DNA from: Flavobacteriales bacterium
GTDB taxonomy: Bacteria; Bacteroidota; Bacteroidia; Flavobacteriales_D; Crocinitomicaceae
Length of the DNA stretch: 57,879 nucleotides
Reading direction: 5' to 3'
NCBI GenBank assembly: GCA_015665275.1
Contig: JADFAL010000081.1
Coordinates: 1 to 57,879 of the forward strand
Below, one piece after another: positions 50,929-57,879 of this stretch. A model generated the notes under the pieces. That model ran no database searches, was not told the origin of the DNA, and saw nothing but the letters and a program-made list of their open reading frames with translations. Both the position numbers and the translations under genes were made by a program. The first letter of the stretch is position 1. Each line of letters starts with the position of its first letter.

Positions 50929-52125
50929 TTAATTTTTCATACAATAGTAAGTAGTAGTCCAAGTACCACCTCCATGATAAGCTCCAGGATAAGAATTGTA
51001 GTTAATTCGCGTAGTTCCGTAAATCGAATCTTGGATGGTTAATTTATTCGAACTATCTATTCCGGTAATTGCCATGAAATGAGCTCCTCCGCCGTTCCAA
51101 GCTACTCTTGTACAAACAGAGTTCCCATTGTTTAATTGTGCACGAACAGTATTCGGAGGGCACGTTCCATCTGCAGTGTGATTGAAAGATCTTGTATATG
51201 TTAAGGCTTTGTTCAGATATCCATAAACATTACAAGACCCAGCATTTGCACAACAATTTTGCCCAGGCAAACATCCTGTAGCTGTGTCGCATTGGGTCCA
51301 ATTCCCTGTGCCGTAGAACAATCCAACGGAAGTGCCACAAGCAGCCCAACACCAATTCGCTTCTAGCTGATGTTGCATCGTGAATGAAAGTTGAACAGTT
51401 GAAGCTCCTCCTGCCGGTGCTCCTCCTGCCGCTTTGAGTAAAGAAGAAACATTATTTACTGCAAGAAGTGACGGAATTCCTGTTTTACCACTTATTGATT
51501 GTCCAAATGGTGCAGCAATACTTCCCGAACCAGCCGAATCGCCCGGATTCTTCTTGATTTGATCATGCATGTTGTTAAACGCATTTGTAATGTGTTCGCC
51601 AAGTTGATCTAAAGAAATTGGTTTTAAATGCTCTAGTTGAGAAAAGGAATGTGGCGGGATTGGAAGCACAACATCTTTGGTGGTGTCGTTCTCTGTGTGA
51701 GATAACCATAATCCTGTAAAGTGAACAGACGGAATTACAATCAGTCGTGGTTCGAAAGAGTCATCTGTGTCTTTAGAAAATGCCTCTGCACCATGCAACC
51801 CTTCAAGCACCCCTTCTACCAGTGTGCCATAGGACTTCGCGTGTACGCCTTCCTGAGATGAATCAGCAAGATAGGAGGCAGAAATAACTTCGTCTTTGTC
51901 GAAAACGAGATATTGCCAGTGACCTGGAGTAAACGCTTCATGAATGGGCTTTTTATAGTCATCAGCGTTGATAGTCCATAATTGAATAGCGTTACCAACG
52001 CTAATGTTGTCGCTTTCGCGGGCTTCTAATAATCCTCTTTTTGATTGGATTTCGTGCTGAGCCATATGCTGGGCAACTAGATCCGTTCCATTGGACGGAG
52101 CATTTTTCGAAAAAATAATCGACAT
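50929..52125 (-). CDS. Papain-like cysteine protease (C70/AvrRpt2-like) without signal peptide
   Basis: 398 residues. The C-terminal ~155 hold the protease: QHQLEANWCWAACG with nucleophile C259 followed by Trp, H349 in GGAHFMAITGI and D366 in IQDSIYG, plus paired cysteines (GQNCCANAGSCN) that could form disulfides. The motif matches the bacterial papain-like family that includes AvrRpt2. Residues 1-240 are a separate mixed helix/strand domain of unknown family joined by an Ala/Gly-rich stretch (KAAGGAPAGGAS). No signal peptide is present, so either it acts in the cytosol or another export route is used. No immunity partner is visible. Confidence 0.85.
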   Translation of the reverse strand: MSIIFSKNAPSNGTDLVAQHMAQHEIQSKRGLLEARESDNISVGNAIQLWTINADDYKKPIHEAFTPGHWQYLVFDKDEVISASYLADSSQEGVHAKSYGTLVEGVLEGLHGAEAFSKDTDDSFEPRLIVIPSVHFTGLWLSHTENDTTKDVVLPIPPHSFSQLEHLKPISLDQLGEHITNAFNNMHDQIKKNPGDSAGSGSIAAPFGQSISGKTGIPSLLAVNNVSSLLKAAGGAPAGGASTVQLSFTMQHQLEANWCWAACGTSVGLFYGTGNWTQCDTATGCLPGQNCCANAGSCNVYGYLNKALTYTRSFNHTADGTCPPNTVRAQLNNGNSVCTRVAWNGGGAHFMAITGIDSSNKLTIQDSIYGTTRINYNSYPGAYHGGGTWTTTYYCMKN

Positions 52126-52297
52126 AGTTTACATTTTGAGTGAATAGTGGATGGAAATTTTCAGTGGAATTTCCAAGTATGTAAATATGTCGAAATAAAT
52201 GAATAAAAAGAATACGCACAAATACCTGAAATATCAGTTAGTAAACTGCACTAGGCACGCATGTTACTTGCAATTATTAAGAGGGAAGGGGACTAAG

Positions 52298-52357
52298 ACG
52301 TTGAGTGGCGTAACCCGAATTTTCATTCAATGCCCTAAAAAGTTACGCCACCAACGT
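52298..52357. repeat. Long inverted repeat in an intergenic gap
   Basis: ACGTTG-A-GTGGCGTAAC (52298-52314) pairs with GTTACGCCAC-CAACGT (52342-52357): 16 bp with one bulged A, around a 27-nt loop, in the 290-nt gap between the protease and RRM genes. No T-run follows on either strand, so it is not an intrinsic terminator. It could be a small mobile-element remnant, a protein-binding site or an RNA structure. No gene is supported in the rest of the gap. Confidence 0.7.
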
Positions 52358-52415
52358 ACAGGAAGTATAGGTACTTATAAAAGTCCTACGCATATAATCC
52401 CATCCGTTGGATTGG

Positions 52416-53012
52416 TTACATTTCGTCGTCGTCTTCCGTCCAGCCACGACGTTTTTGCTTGAGAAGTTCTAATTCCCAATCATCGTCGTCTTCGAACTCT
52501 ACACGGGGCTTTTTACCACTTTTCTTATATGCAGACATCTTGAATTCGCGATTATCTGCTGCTTTCTCTCCAGATTTTTTCTTTTTGCCTTTTCCTCGTT
52601 TGGTAGTCTTGTCTCCAGATTGACTGGAAGAAGAATCATCATCTTTTGGGGCAATAGGTGCTCTGAAATCGTCTGTTTTGGGAGGTCGAGAATCGGAGCT
52701 GTCTTGTCGAGGTGGTCGAGAATCACGTCCTGCAGGCGGGCCTGAAGAGCGTGGTTTATTACCACTACTGCGGTCTTCTGCCAACTTAACTACCATGTTC
52801 CGGCCGTTAATTTCATAATCGTCTAGGGAACGAATAGCTTCTTGTGCTTCTTCAGCTGTTCCCATTTCCACAAAGGCAAAACCTCTAGGCTTACCCGTTT
52901 CGCGATCCTTGGCAATGTGGCACTTAACTACTGTTCCGAATTCTTCGAATAGGGATTTTAACGCTTCGTCGCTTACACCAAAGTCGAGTTTCGCTACAAA
53001 GATATTGGTCAT
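52416..53012 (-). CDS. RNA-binding protein with one RRM domain
   Basis: 198 residues. The RRM is at 3-80: RNP2 IFVAKLDF near residue 4 and RNP1 KPRGFAFVEM near 42. The remaining ~115 residues are low complexity (Arg, Asp, Ser, Pro, Lys) like the tails of plant-type glycine-rich or bacterial cold-inducible RRM proteins; the end is acidic (EFEDDDDWELELL then KRRGWTEDDDEM). It probably binds mRNA. Related RRM proteins are multi-copy in Bacteroidota and cyanobacteria. Confidence 0.92.
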   Translation of the reverse strand: MTNIFVAKLDFGVSDEALKSLFEEFGTVVKCHIAKDRETGKPRGFAFVEMGTAEEAQEAIRSLDDYEINGRNMVVKLAEDRSSGNKPRSSGPPAGRDSRPPRQDSSDSRPPKTDDFRAPIAPKDDDSSSSQSGDKTTKRGKGKKKKSGEKAADNREFKMSAYKKSGKKPRVEFEDDDDWELELLKQKRRGWTEDDDEM

Positions 53013-53082
53013 ATCAGATTGAGAGAGAATGTATTAATAATAGCAATATACTTAAAAAATAGTATGCCCCAAATCTAGGTAC

Positions 53083-53113
53083 AAAAAAAAGAACCGAGCC
53101 ACCCCGGTTCTTT
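53083..53113 (-). terminator. Intrinsic terminator of mscL
   Basis: On the minus strand AAAGAACCG and CGGTTCTTT form a 9-bp stem with an 8-nt loop, followed by seven to eight T. It lies 20 nt past the mscL stop and also insulates the RRM gene. Confidence 0.85.
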
Positions 53114-53133
53114 ATTTTTATGTTTCGAAACTG

Positions 53134-53502
53134 TTATTTCTTTAGTAAGTCGCGAATTTCAGTCAACAACTCTTGGTCCATAGTTGGGCCAGCTGGTGCT
53201 GCAGGCTCTTCTTCCTTCTTCTTTTTCATTTTGTTTATTGATCGTACAATCAGGAAAATTACAAACGCAATAATCAAGAAATTTACAATTGCCTGTATGA
53301 ACAATCCGTACATAACGTCTACACCATTAATATTTTTAGATAGGCTAGCGAAAGACTCTCCAATAAAGGATCCGATCACCGGCATAATAATATCGTTGAC
53401 TAAAGACTTAACAATTAGTCCGAAAGCTCCCGCTAAAATTACAGCAACTGCTAGGTCAATTACGTTTCCTCTTGAGATGAACTCTTTAAATTCTTTAAAC
53501 AT
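53134..53502 (-). CDS. mscL: MscL, large-conductance mechanosensitive channel
   Basis: 122 residues, a normal MscL length. N-terminal amphipathic [24 protein letters not shown] leads into TM1; TM2 is around 65-86 ([21 protein letters not shown]); the C-terminal helix carries a charged bundle (KKKEEE) and a coiled-coil end ([12 protein letters not shown]). It opens under membrane tension to release solutes on osmotic downshift. Confidence 0.95.
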   Translation of the reverse strand: MFKEFKEFISRGNVIDLAVAVILAGAFGLIVKSLVNDIIMPVIGSFIGESFASLSKNINGVDVMYGLFIQAIVNFLIIAFVIFLIVRSINKMKKKKEEEPAAPAGPTMDQELLTEIRDLLKK

Positions 53503-53604
53503 TTCGTATTAGTTTTTGATTGATTAAGTGCCAAAATAACATTAGTGATAACAGAATAATAGAATAGCATTGCAATGTTATTCACATTCCGTTATGGAAA
53601 CGAA

Positions 53605-54210
53605 TTAAATTTGAAAGGGCTGACGATGTAACAACGATCGGCTCAAAGTCACTTCATCCGCGTATTGTAGCTCAGATCCAACGGAAACGCCACGCGACAA
53701 CGTTGAAACTGTAATTTCATAATCACGGATCTTTTTGTAGATGTAATAATTGGTCGTGTCTCCCTCCATAGTTGGACTCAACGCGAAAATTACTTCATGA
53801 ATGTCTCCTGTTGAAACGCGATCTATCAGTGATTGGATATTCAAATCGGAAGGTCCAACGCCATCCATTGGAGAAATTATACCACCAAGAACATGATACC
53901 TTCCTTTGTAGGATTCTGTGGCTTCAATCGCAAGAATGTCACGAATATCTTCCACAACACAAATAGTCGTTCCGTCTCTTCTCGCATCCAAACAAATAGA
54001 GCATTCTTCCTGATCAGCAATATTTCCGCAGCTTTTGCATCGGTGTACGTTTGCTTTCATTTCCGTAAAAGCATCCGAAAAGGACTGAACATCTTCATCG
54101 GAACGTTGCAATAGATTCAGAACCAGCCGTAATGCAGTTCTGCGACCGATTCCTGGAAGAGACGCAATTTGGTCAACAGCAGCCTCGATGTGTTTGGAAG
54201 GAACTTTCAC
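53605..54210 (-). CDS. recR: RecR, recombination mediator protein
   Basis: 201 residues. Helix-hairpin-helix at the start (ASLPGIGRRTALRLVLNLL), a four-Cys zinc finger (CKSCGNIADQEECSIC), then a Toprim domain with the acidic VVEDIRD and the LGGIISPMDGVGP motif. RecR works with RecF/RecO to load RecA at gaps. The start is GTG at 54208-54210, only 4 nt after a perfect TACTTTTG promoter box (54215-54222), so the mRNA should be leaderless. Divergent from smpB. Confidence 0.95.
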   Translation of the reverse strand: MKVPSKHIEAAVDQIASLPGIGRRTALRLVLNLLQRSDEDVQSFSDAFTEMKANVHRCKSCGNIADQEECSICLDARRDGTTICVVEDIRDILAIEATESYKGRYHVLGGIISPMDGVGPSDLNIQSLIDRVSTGDIHEVIFALSPTMEGDTTNYYIYKKIRDYEITVSTLSRGVSVGSELQYADEVTLSRSLLHRQPFQI

Positions 54211-54214
54211 AATT

Positions 54215-54222
54215 CAAAAGTA
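54215..54222 (-). promoter_or_regulatory. Promoter -7 box of recR
   Basis: Perfect TACTTTTG on the minus strand, 4 nt from the GTG start codon. Confidence 0.6.
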
Positions 54223-54257
54223 CCGATAAAAGAAAGATGCTAATCGGTGCGATTGAT

Positions 54258-54265
54258 TACTTTTG
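54258..54265 (+). promoter_or_regulatory. Promoter -7 box of smpB
   Basis: Perfect TACTTTTG, 18 nt before the smpB ATG. Confidence 0.55.
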
Positions 54266-54283
54266 CACAGTACGTTCGTGAAC

Positions 54284-54739
54284 ATGAAGAACCAAATCAA
54301 CATACAAAACAAGAGGGCGCGCTTTGAATATCATTTGATTGACAAATTCGTGGCCGGAATGCAACTTAGTGGAACCGAGATTAAGAGTATTCGTAGCGGT
54401 AAGGCTAGTATTGTTGAGGCGTATTGCGTTTTTCAGGATGGAGAAGTATTTATCCGAAACATGCATATAAATGCGTACGAAAATGGATCTTTCTACAACC
54501 ACAAGCCTCGAGGTGACCGGAAATTATTGTTGAACCGTAAAGAGATTAACAAGATTGAGAAGTTCCTGAAAGTCACAGGGAATACTTTAATTCCGCTTCG
54601 AATGTTTATTTCGGAGAAGGGGTGGGCGAAGCTTGAAATTGCTACTGCTCAGGGTAAAAAATTGCACGACAAGCGTCAAGATCTGAAAGAAAAGGATGAC
54701 AAACGAGCCATGGATCGTGCAATGAAGAAGTACAAGTAA
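54284..54739 (+). CDS. smpB: SmpB, SsrA-binding protein
   Basis: 151 residues from ATG 54284; the frame opens upstream at TTG but that lies inside the promoter box. Typical motifs: RARFEYHLIDKFVAGMQLSGTEIKSIRSGKAS at the start, then NGSFYNHKPRGDRKLLLNRKEI and a basic tail (LKEKDDKRAMDRAMKKYK) that enters the ribosome decoding center. It carries tmRNA to stalled ribosomes. ssrA is 4.3 kb upstream. The stop codon directly abuts the stop of the convergent DUF4293 gene with no intergenic bases. Confidence 0.96.
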   Translation: MKNQINIQNKRARFEYHLIDKFVAGMQLSGTEIKSIRSGKASIVEAYCVFQDGEVFIRNMHINAYENGSFYNHKPRGDRKLLLNRKEINKIEKFLKVTGNTLIPLRMFISEKGWAKLEIATAQGKKLHDKRQDLKEKDDKRAMDRAMKKYK

Positions 54740-55366
54740 TTAACGCAATCGATCTAGACTTTTAACAAGATTGTCATCACGTCGCACGAAAATCACTCCA
54801 AGAAGCAAGAAAATAGCGATCACAGGCAAGAGGAAGAATCCATATCCATATCCAATTTCCCAATCCAATTCTGCCACGCGCATTGGAATCAAATCCAATT
54901 CAGCAAACACACGAAGTGCCACTTGAGAAGCAATAAAAACTCCTGTAGTAACTGCTAATGTTGTCAAGAATAAGGCAATACCCAATCGAATTTGAGCCTT
55001 GCGATTTTTGTAGAGAAAAACAAGGATTCCCATACAGACAGCCATAATCAAACAACCGATTAATCCGAGGTCAAAAAGAACACCAATGCCACGTTTATCT
55101 ACTTCGGTATCCATTGAATCATTTGCCTTTTTTAGCCCCTCTTCATATTTCTTCTTAGTGGCATGTATGTCTTTCACATAATTCATGTGAAAATCAAGGT
55201 CTGAGGCTTTGATAATAATTTCAGGGTGCCCTTCTTTCAATTGACGCTTAATATCGCTAGGTGCATCTTTGAAACTGGGGCTATAATAAGCTAGAGGAGC
55301 AAATGCTACTAATAGCATTAGAATGGCAGCTCCGAGAAAAAATAAGGTTTGTCGTCTTTGTAACAT
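54740..55366 (-). CDS. DUF4293 membrane protein
   Basis: 208 residues from ATG 55366 (MLQRRQTLFFLGAAIL, the family-typical start); the upstream frame to 55438 is not needed. Four transmembrane helices: about 8-26, then 103-123, 131-153 and 175-197. The large loop between the first two is charged and helical (KKKYEEGLKKANDS). Bacteroidota-specific, function unknown. Confidence 0.86.
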   Translation of the reverse strand: MLQRRQTLFFLGAAILMLLVAFAPLAYYSPSFKDAPSDIKRQLKEGHPEIIIKASDLDFHMNYVKDIHATKKKYEEGLKKANDSMDTEVDKRGIGVLFDLGLIGCLIMAVCMGILVFLYKNRKAQIRLGIALFLTTLAVTTGVFIASQVALRVFAELDLIPMRVAELDWEIGYGYGFFLLPVIAIFLLLGVIFVRRDDNLVKSLDRLR

Positions 55367-55404
55367 ATGACTCGTACTATTGAGGCCAAATATACATAAT
55401 CCGA

Positions 55405-56283
55405 TCAGAGAAATCCGAACGTTAACAAATGTGCCCAACGATCTCCAGAGATTAGCATATACAGCATCAAGCCATTAATTCCATACATACAAAGCTGATA
55501 CAGAACGGTAAAAGCTATTTTCCTTCGCTTGTAGAAAAGTGTAAATGCTGGGAGTGAAAAAAGAGGAATAAGAAGGAAACTTAATCGATAAAAATTAAAG
55601 TTTACTGGATATCCAAACGTTGCTGTCTTATCGCATCGCTGAACTCGAATGGGGTTGTGAAAAAGCCAACTGGACTCAATGAGAATTTCATGATCGCCGT
55701 AGTAAAGTTGGGAGTTAAAATATTCAATCCATATTTTCCCATGATCTCCTGTTTCTATTAAACTCACTCGCTTACCACCAATTCCGAAGGCAGCATTGGA
55801 ATTAAATCCTGTAACGACATCGTCGGTGTAGTGATGCGGGAGGAGTAAGTCGATAGATATCGTAAAGGCCAAGATAAATCCAACAATTGCCGACGTTTTC
55901 ATGAGTTTCCAGCGCCAACCACTTGTTAATTTCCGGAAGTAGAGCTCATTTTCAAGGTATTCGCGCAATTTCTGCTCCTCATAACGTTTTTGCGCTTCTT
56001 TGGCCCGTTGTTCTTGTTTAGCTCTATTTTCTTCTTTGTTCGGAGAAGTACTTCGCGTTTGCCTTTTTGGAGCAGTTCGTTGAGACGGAGCGGATTTCTT
56101 TCCCGTTAAAATTTCATAGGCCTCTTTTATTTCGATGAACTTTCGCTCTGCAGTGGGAGATGGGTTCTTGTCCGGATGGTATTGCATCACAAGCTTGCGG
56201 TATTGCTTGCGTACGTCCGAAATAGGAGCATTGTCGGGCAGACCTAATATTCTATAATAATGACTTCTCATCTCGCATTTCAT
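55405..56283 (-). CDS. Membrane-anchored J-domain protein
   Basis: 292 residues. J domain at about 8-60 with the HPD motif (MQYHPDKNP). A basic, Ser/Thr-rich linker and a coiled coil (AKQEQRAKEAQKRYEEQKLREYLE) follow, then transmembrane helices at about 128-148, 230-252 and near the C-terminus around 258-280. It lacks the zinc-finger and client domains of DnaJ, so it probably recruits DnaK to the membrane. The start may be the Met at residue 5. Overlaps menE by 32 nt. Confidence 0.87.
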   Translation of the reverse strand: MKCEMRSHYYRILGLPDNAPISDVRKQYRKLVMQYHPDKNPSPTAERKFIEIKEAYEILTGKKSAPSQRTAPKRQTRSTSPNKEENRAKQEQRAKEAQKRYEEQKLREYLENELYFRKLTSGWRWKLMKTSAIVGFILAFTISIDLLLPHHYTDDVVTGFNSNAAFGIGGKRVSLIETGDHGKIWIEYFNSQLYYGDHEILIESSWLFHNPIRVQRCDKTATFGYPVNFNFYRLSFLLIPLFSLPAFTLFYKRRKIAFTVLYQLCMYGINGLMLYMLISGDRWAHLLTFGFL

Positions 56284-57259
56284 TCGCTATAGTAGCCAAT
56301 CGGTTGATTTTATCGCTTTTTGTATAGGTAAATTCAGAATAGAAATACACCTTTCCAGGAACATGATACTTTGGTAAAATAGCTTCGAGATCCTGCTTCT
56401 TAATGGGGAAGGGATCAGATTCCATACAAAGTATGAGACGTTCTCCGAGTTGCTCGTCAGGAATTCCAATGACAAAGAAATTAGCATTGAATAAAGGCGC
56501 CAAAAGCTTCTCTACTTCTTCCGGATGAATTTTAACACCTCCGCTATTTACAACGAAGTCTAATCGCCCTAACCATATGAAATCGCGATCACCAAAGAAC
56601 TCAACGCAATCGTTTGTAACAAGATTATCAACACCCAAATGAGGTGCGGAAATTTGTAGTTTTCCATCTTTGATATTCGCTGAAACACCGTTTAATAAGC
56701 GAAACCTTTTACTTTTTTTGGTAATATTCCTCAGGGCTATATGCGAAATGGTTTCTGACATCCCAAAGGTATGATAGGCATTACAGGGCAGTTTTTGAAT
56801 TTGTTTCTCAAGAGGCAAGGAGATAGGACCGCCGCCAATGATCAATTGCATCCGATCGTGAAAAGCATCTGGAGATTCCTTAATGGACCGTTGTACCTGA
56901 TAGGGCACCATTGCAACAAATTCCATGGTTTTCGTTACATCTTTGAAAGGGTTGGCAGAAGGAAGTGTTACGTGAAGGTTTAAATTCCACTCCATTGCTC
57001 GAATGATCATCATTTTGCAGGCAATAGTGTCCGGTGAAAGACACAATAGTGCATTCATACCAGAATAGAATCCCAAAAAAGCTCCTGTCATTCTAGCCGA
57101 AGACCTCGCATGTGCCTTTAAAATATGGATGGTTTTTGGCGCTCCTGTAGATCCAGAAGTCTTGACTTGAAAGAAATCATCGGGACTATTCCATTGTGCC
57201 ACAAAGGAATCTACGGATTCCTGAATGGATGGGTCATCTGTATGAAAATACAACTGCAT
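56252..57259 (-). CDS. menE: AMP-dependent synthetase, O-succinylbenzoate-CoA ligase-like (MenE)
   Basis: 335 residues, short for an ANL enzyme but typical of Bacteroidota MenE. Motifs: the P-loop KTSGSTGAPKTI near residue 33, TFGMSETISHIALR (A5), the core D/G motif FIWLGRLDFVVNSGGVKIHPEEVE (A8) and the C-terminal Lys in YTKSDKINR (A10). It adenylates and thioesterifies o-succinylbenzoate in menaquinone synthesis. No other men gene is near, so a related carboxylate-CoA ligase role cannot be excluded. Confidence 0.82.
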   Translation of the reverse strand: MQLYFHTDDPSIQESVDSFVAQWNSPDDFFQVKTSGSTGAPKTIHILKAHARSSARMTGAFLGFYSGMNALLCLSPDTIACKMMIIRAMEWNLNLHVTLPSANPFKDVTKTMEFVAMVPYQVQRSIKESPDAFHDRMQLIIGGGPISLPLEKQIQKLPCNAYHTFGMSETISHIALRNITKKSKRFRLLNGVSANIKDGKLQISAPHLGVDNLVTNDCVEFFGDRDFIWLGRLDFVVNSGGVKIHPEEVEKLLAPLFNANFFVIGIPDEQLGERLILCMESDPFPIKKQDLEAILPKYHVPGKVYFYSEFTYTKSDKINRLATIANEMRDEKSLL

Positions 57260-57395
57260 GCTTTTGGAATGGAATTTGATTTAAAGGTAACAACAATTGC
57301 ATTACAAGTTTGTAAGACAGTTCGTCTTGTGGGATTGTAAGGTAATGTTTACTTTAACGAACGAAAGTTCATACGTAGAACGAAAAACAACACAA

Positions 57396-57863
57396 ATGAA
57401 AAAAATAGTTGCATTGGTAGGTGTAGGAGTCTTGTCGCTTGCTTTTATAAGTTCAACTTGCTCGTCGCATGCAGGTGAGTCGATAAGTAGCAATACGGAG
57501 AAATTAGCACCGGCGCAAGGAATTACTTTCAAGAAAAAGTCGTTCGAAGAGGCGAAGAAAGAAGCAAAGAAATCTGGGAAGCTAATCTTTATTGATGCTT
57601 ACACAGATTGGTGTGGACCGTGTAAGCGCATGGCAGCAACTTCATTTAAAGACGCGAAGGTGGGAGAGATGTTCAACAAGAACTTTGTGAACATGAAAGT
57701 TGAGATGGAAAAAGATGCTGACGGACCGGAATTGGCCCGCAAATACAGAGTAGTTGCATATCCAACTTTGTTAATCGTTGATGGTAACGGAAAACTAGTA
57801 AAGCAGGCTGTTGGAATGAAATCCAGCGATCAACTTATCGCATTAGCGAAATCAGTGTTATAA
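57396..57863 (+). CDS. Thioredoxin-like exported protein
   Basis: 155 residues from ATG 57396. The N-terminus MKKIVALVGVGVLSLAFISSTC is a signal sequence; the Cys could be a lipid anchor but STC is a poor lipobox. From ~45 it is a thioredoxin fold of the thioredoxin_7/DUF255-like type: TFKKKSFEEAKKEAKKSGKLIFIDAYTDWCGPCKRM with redox pair C73/C76, then YRVVAYPTLLIVDGNG with the cis-Pro. It probably reduces or isomerises envelope disulfides. The region before it (57260-57395) holds no gene. Confidence 0.9.
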   Translation: MKKIVALVGVGVLSLAFISSTCSSHAGESISSNTEKLAPAQGITFKKKSFEEAKKEAKKSGKLIFIDAYTDWCGPCKRMAATSFKDAKVGEMFNKNFVNMKVEMEKDADGPELARKYRVVAYPTLLIVDGNGKLVKQAVGMKSSDQLIALAKSVL

Positions 57864-57879
57864 AAAAAAAACATTGAAT

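Noticed and set aside
52199-52462. Plus-strand ORF of 87 codons
   Set aside because: It overlaps the RRM gene end, includes the inverted repeat, has no protein-like pattern or promoter.
1-57879. CRISPR arrays, insertion sequences, prophage genes, tRNA or rRNA
   Set aside because: No regularly spaced repeats, transposase or integrase motifs, or cloverleaf signatures other than tmRNA were found by reading both strands.

Overview
The window looks like a chromosomal segment of a free-living member of the Bacteroidota, most likely order Flavobacteriales (Crocinitomicaceae/Cryomorphaceae-like). Evidence: two proteins with type IX secretion C-terminal sorting domains, a PorP/SprF-family protein, a short primary sigma factor without region 1.1, a BatA-type protein, DUF4476 and DUF4293 proteins, the fused hisB and ribBA genes, repeated TAnnTTTG promoter elements, and almost no Shine-Dalgarno sequences. 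No phage, insertion sequence, CRISPR array or rRNA/tRNA gene was found; the one certain RNA gene is tmRNA.

Layout. 1-5113 (minus): histidine operon hisG-hisD-hisC-hisB-hisH-hisA (hisA cut by the window edge), with tightly overlapping genes. It is preceded by a promoter, a 20-residue leader peptide with four consecutive His codons and a terminator that can be replaced by an antiterminator, i.e. a classical attenuator. 5129-11299: secreted pyrophosphatase, a small unknown protein, a lipoprotein gene broken by an in-frame TGA, a long GAPDH, the primary sigma factor and an HtrA protease. 11467-18399 (plus): dapF, an unknown gene, a GNAT acetyltransferase, mltG, a glycosylasparaginase, a membrane protein and a GH2 beta-mannosidase. 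18416-21895: a lipoprotein, a MarR-OsmC pair with a palindromic operator inside its promoter, a tiny basic ORF and a large T9SS cargo protein.

21947-34276 (minus): SAM methyltransferase, a dihydroorotase-like protein lacking its metal-binding HxH, BatA-like protein, a TIGR02757 protein, LolD ATPase, RibBA, two glycosyltransferases with an LptF/LptG-type permease, a START-like protein and an iron alcohol dehydrogenase. 34310-45323 is the most accessory part: secreted proteins and lipoproteins, a VWA-plus-leucine-rich-repeat protein, a tandem pair of paralogous lipoproteins, a Cys-rich secreted protein, a DUF2459 protein, a DUF4476 protein, a PorP/SprF protein and a second gene with an in-frame stop. 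45517-57863: giant AsmA-like protein, DUF427, tmRNA, a stand-alone receiver protein, a papain-like protease, an RRM protein, MscL, RecR, SmpB (the tmRNA partner, 4.3 kb from ssrA), DUF4293, a membrane J-domain protein, MenE-type ligase and a thioredoxin-like protein.

The two most interesting signals are regulatory. One is the complete his attenuator. The other is a recurring arrangement in which the promoter -7 box (TAnnTTTG or a 7/8 match) ends only 3-5 nt before the start codon of at least nine genes, which implies leaderless mRNAs.
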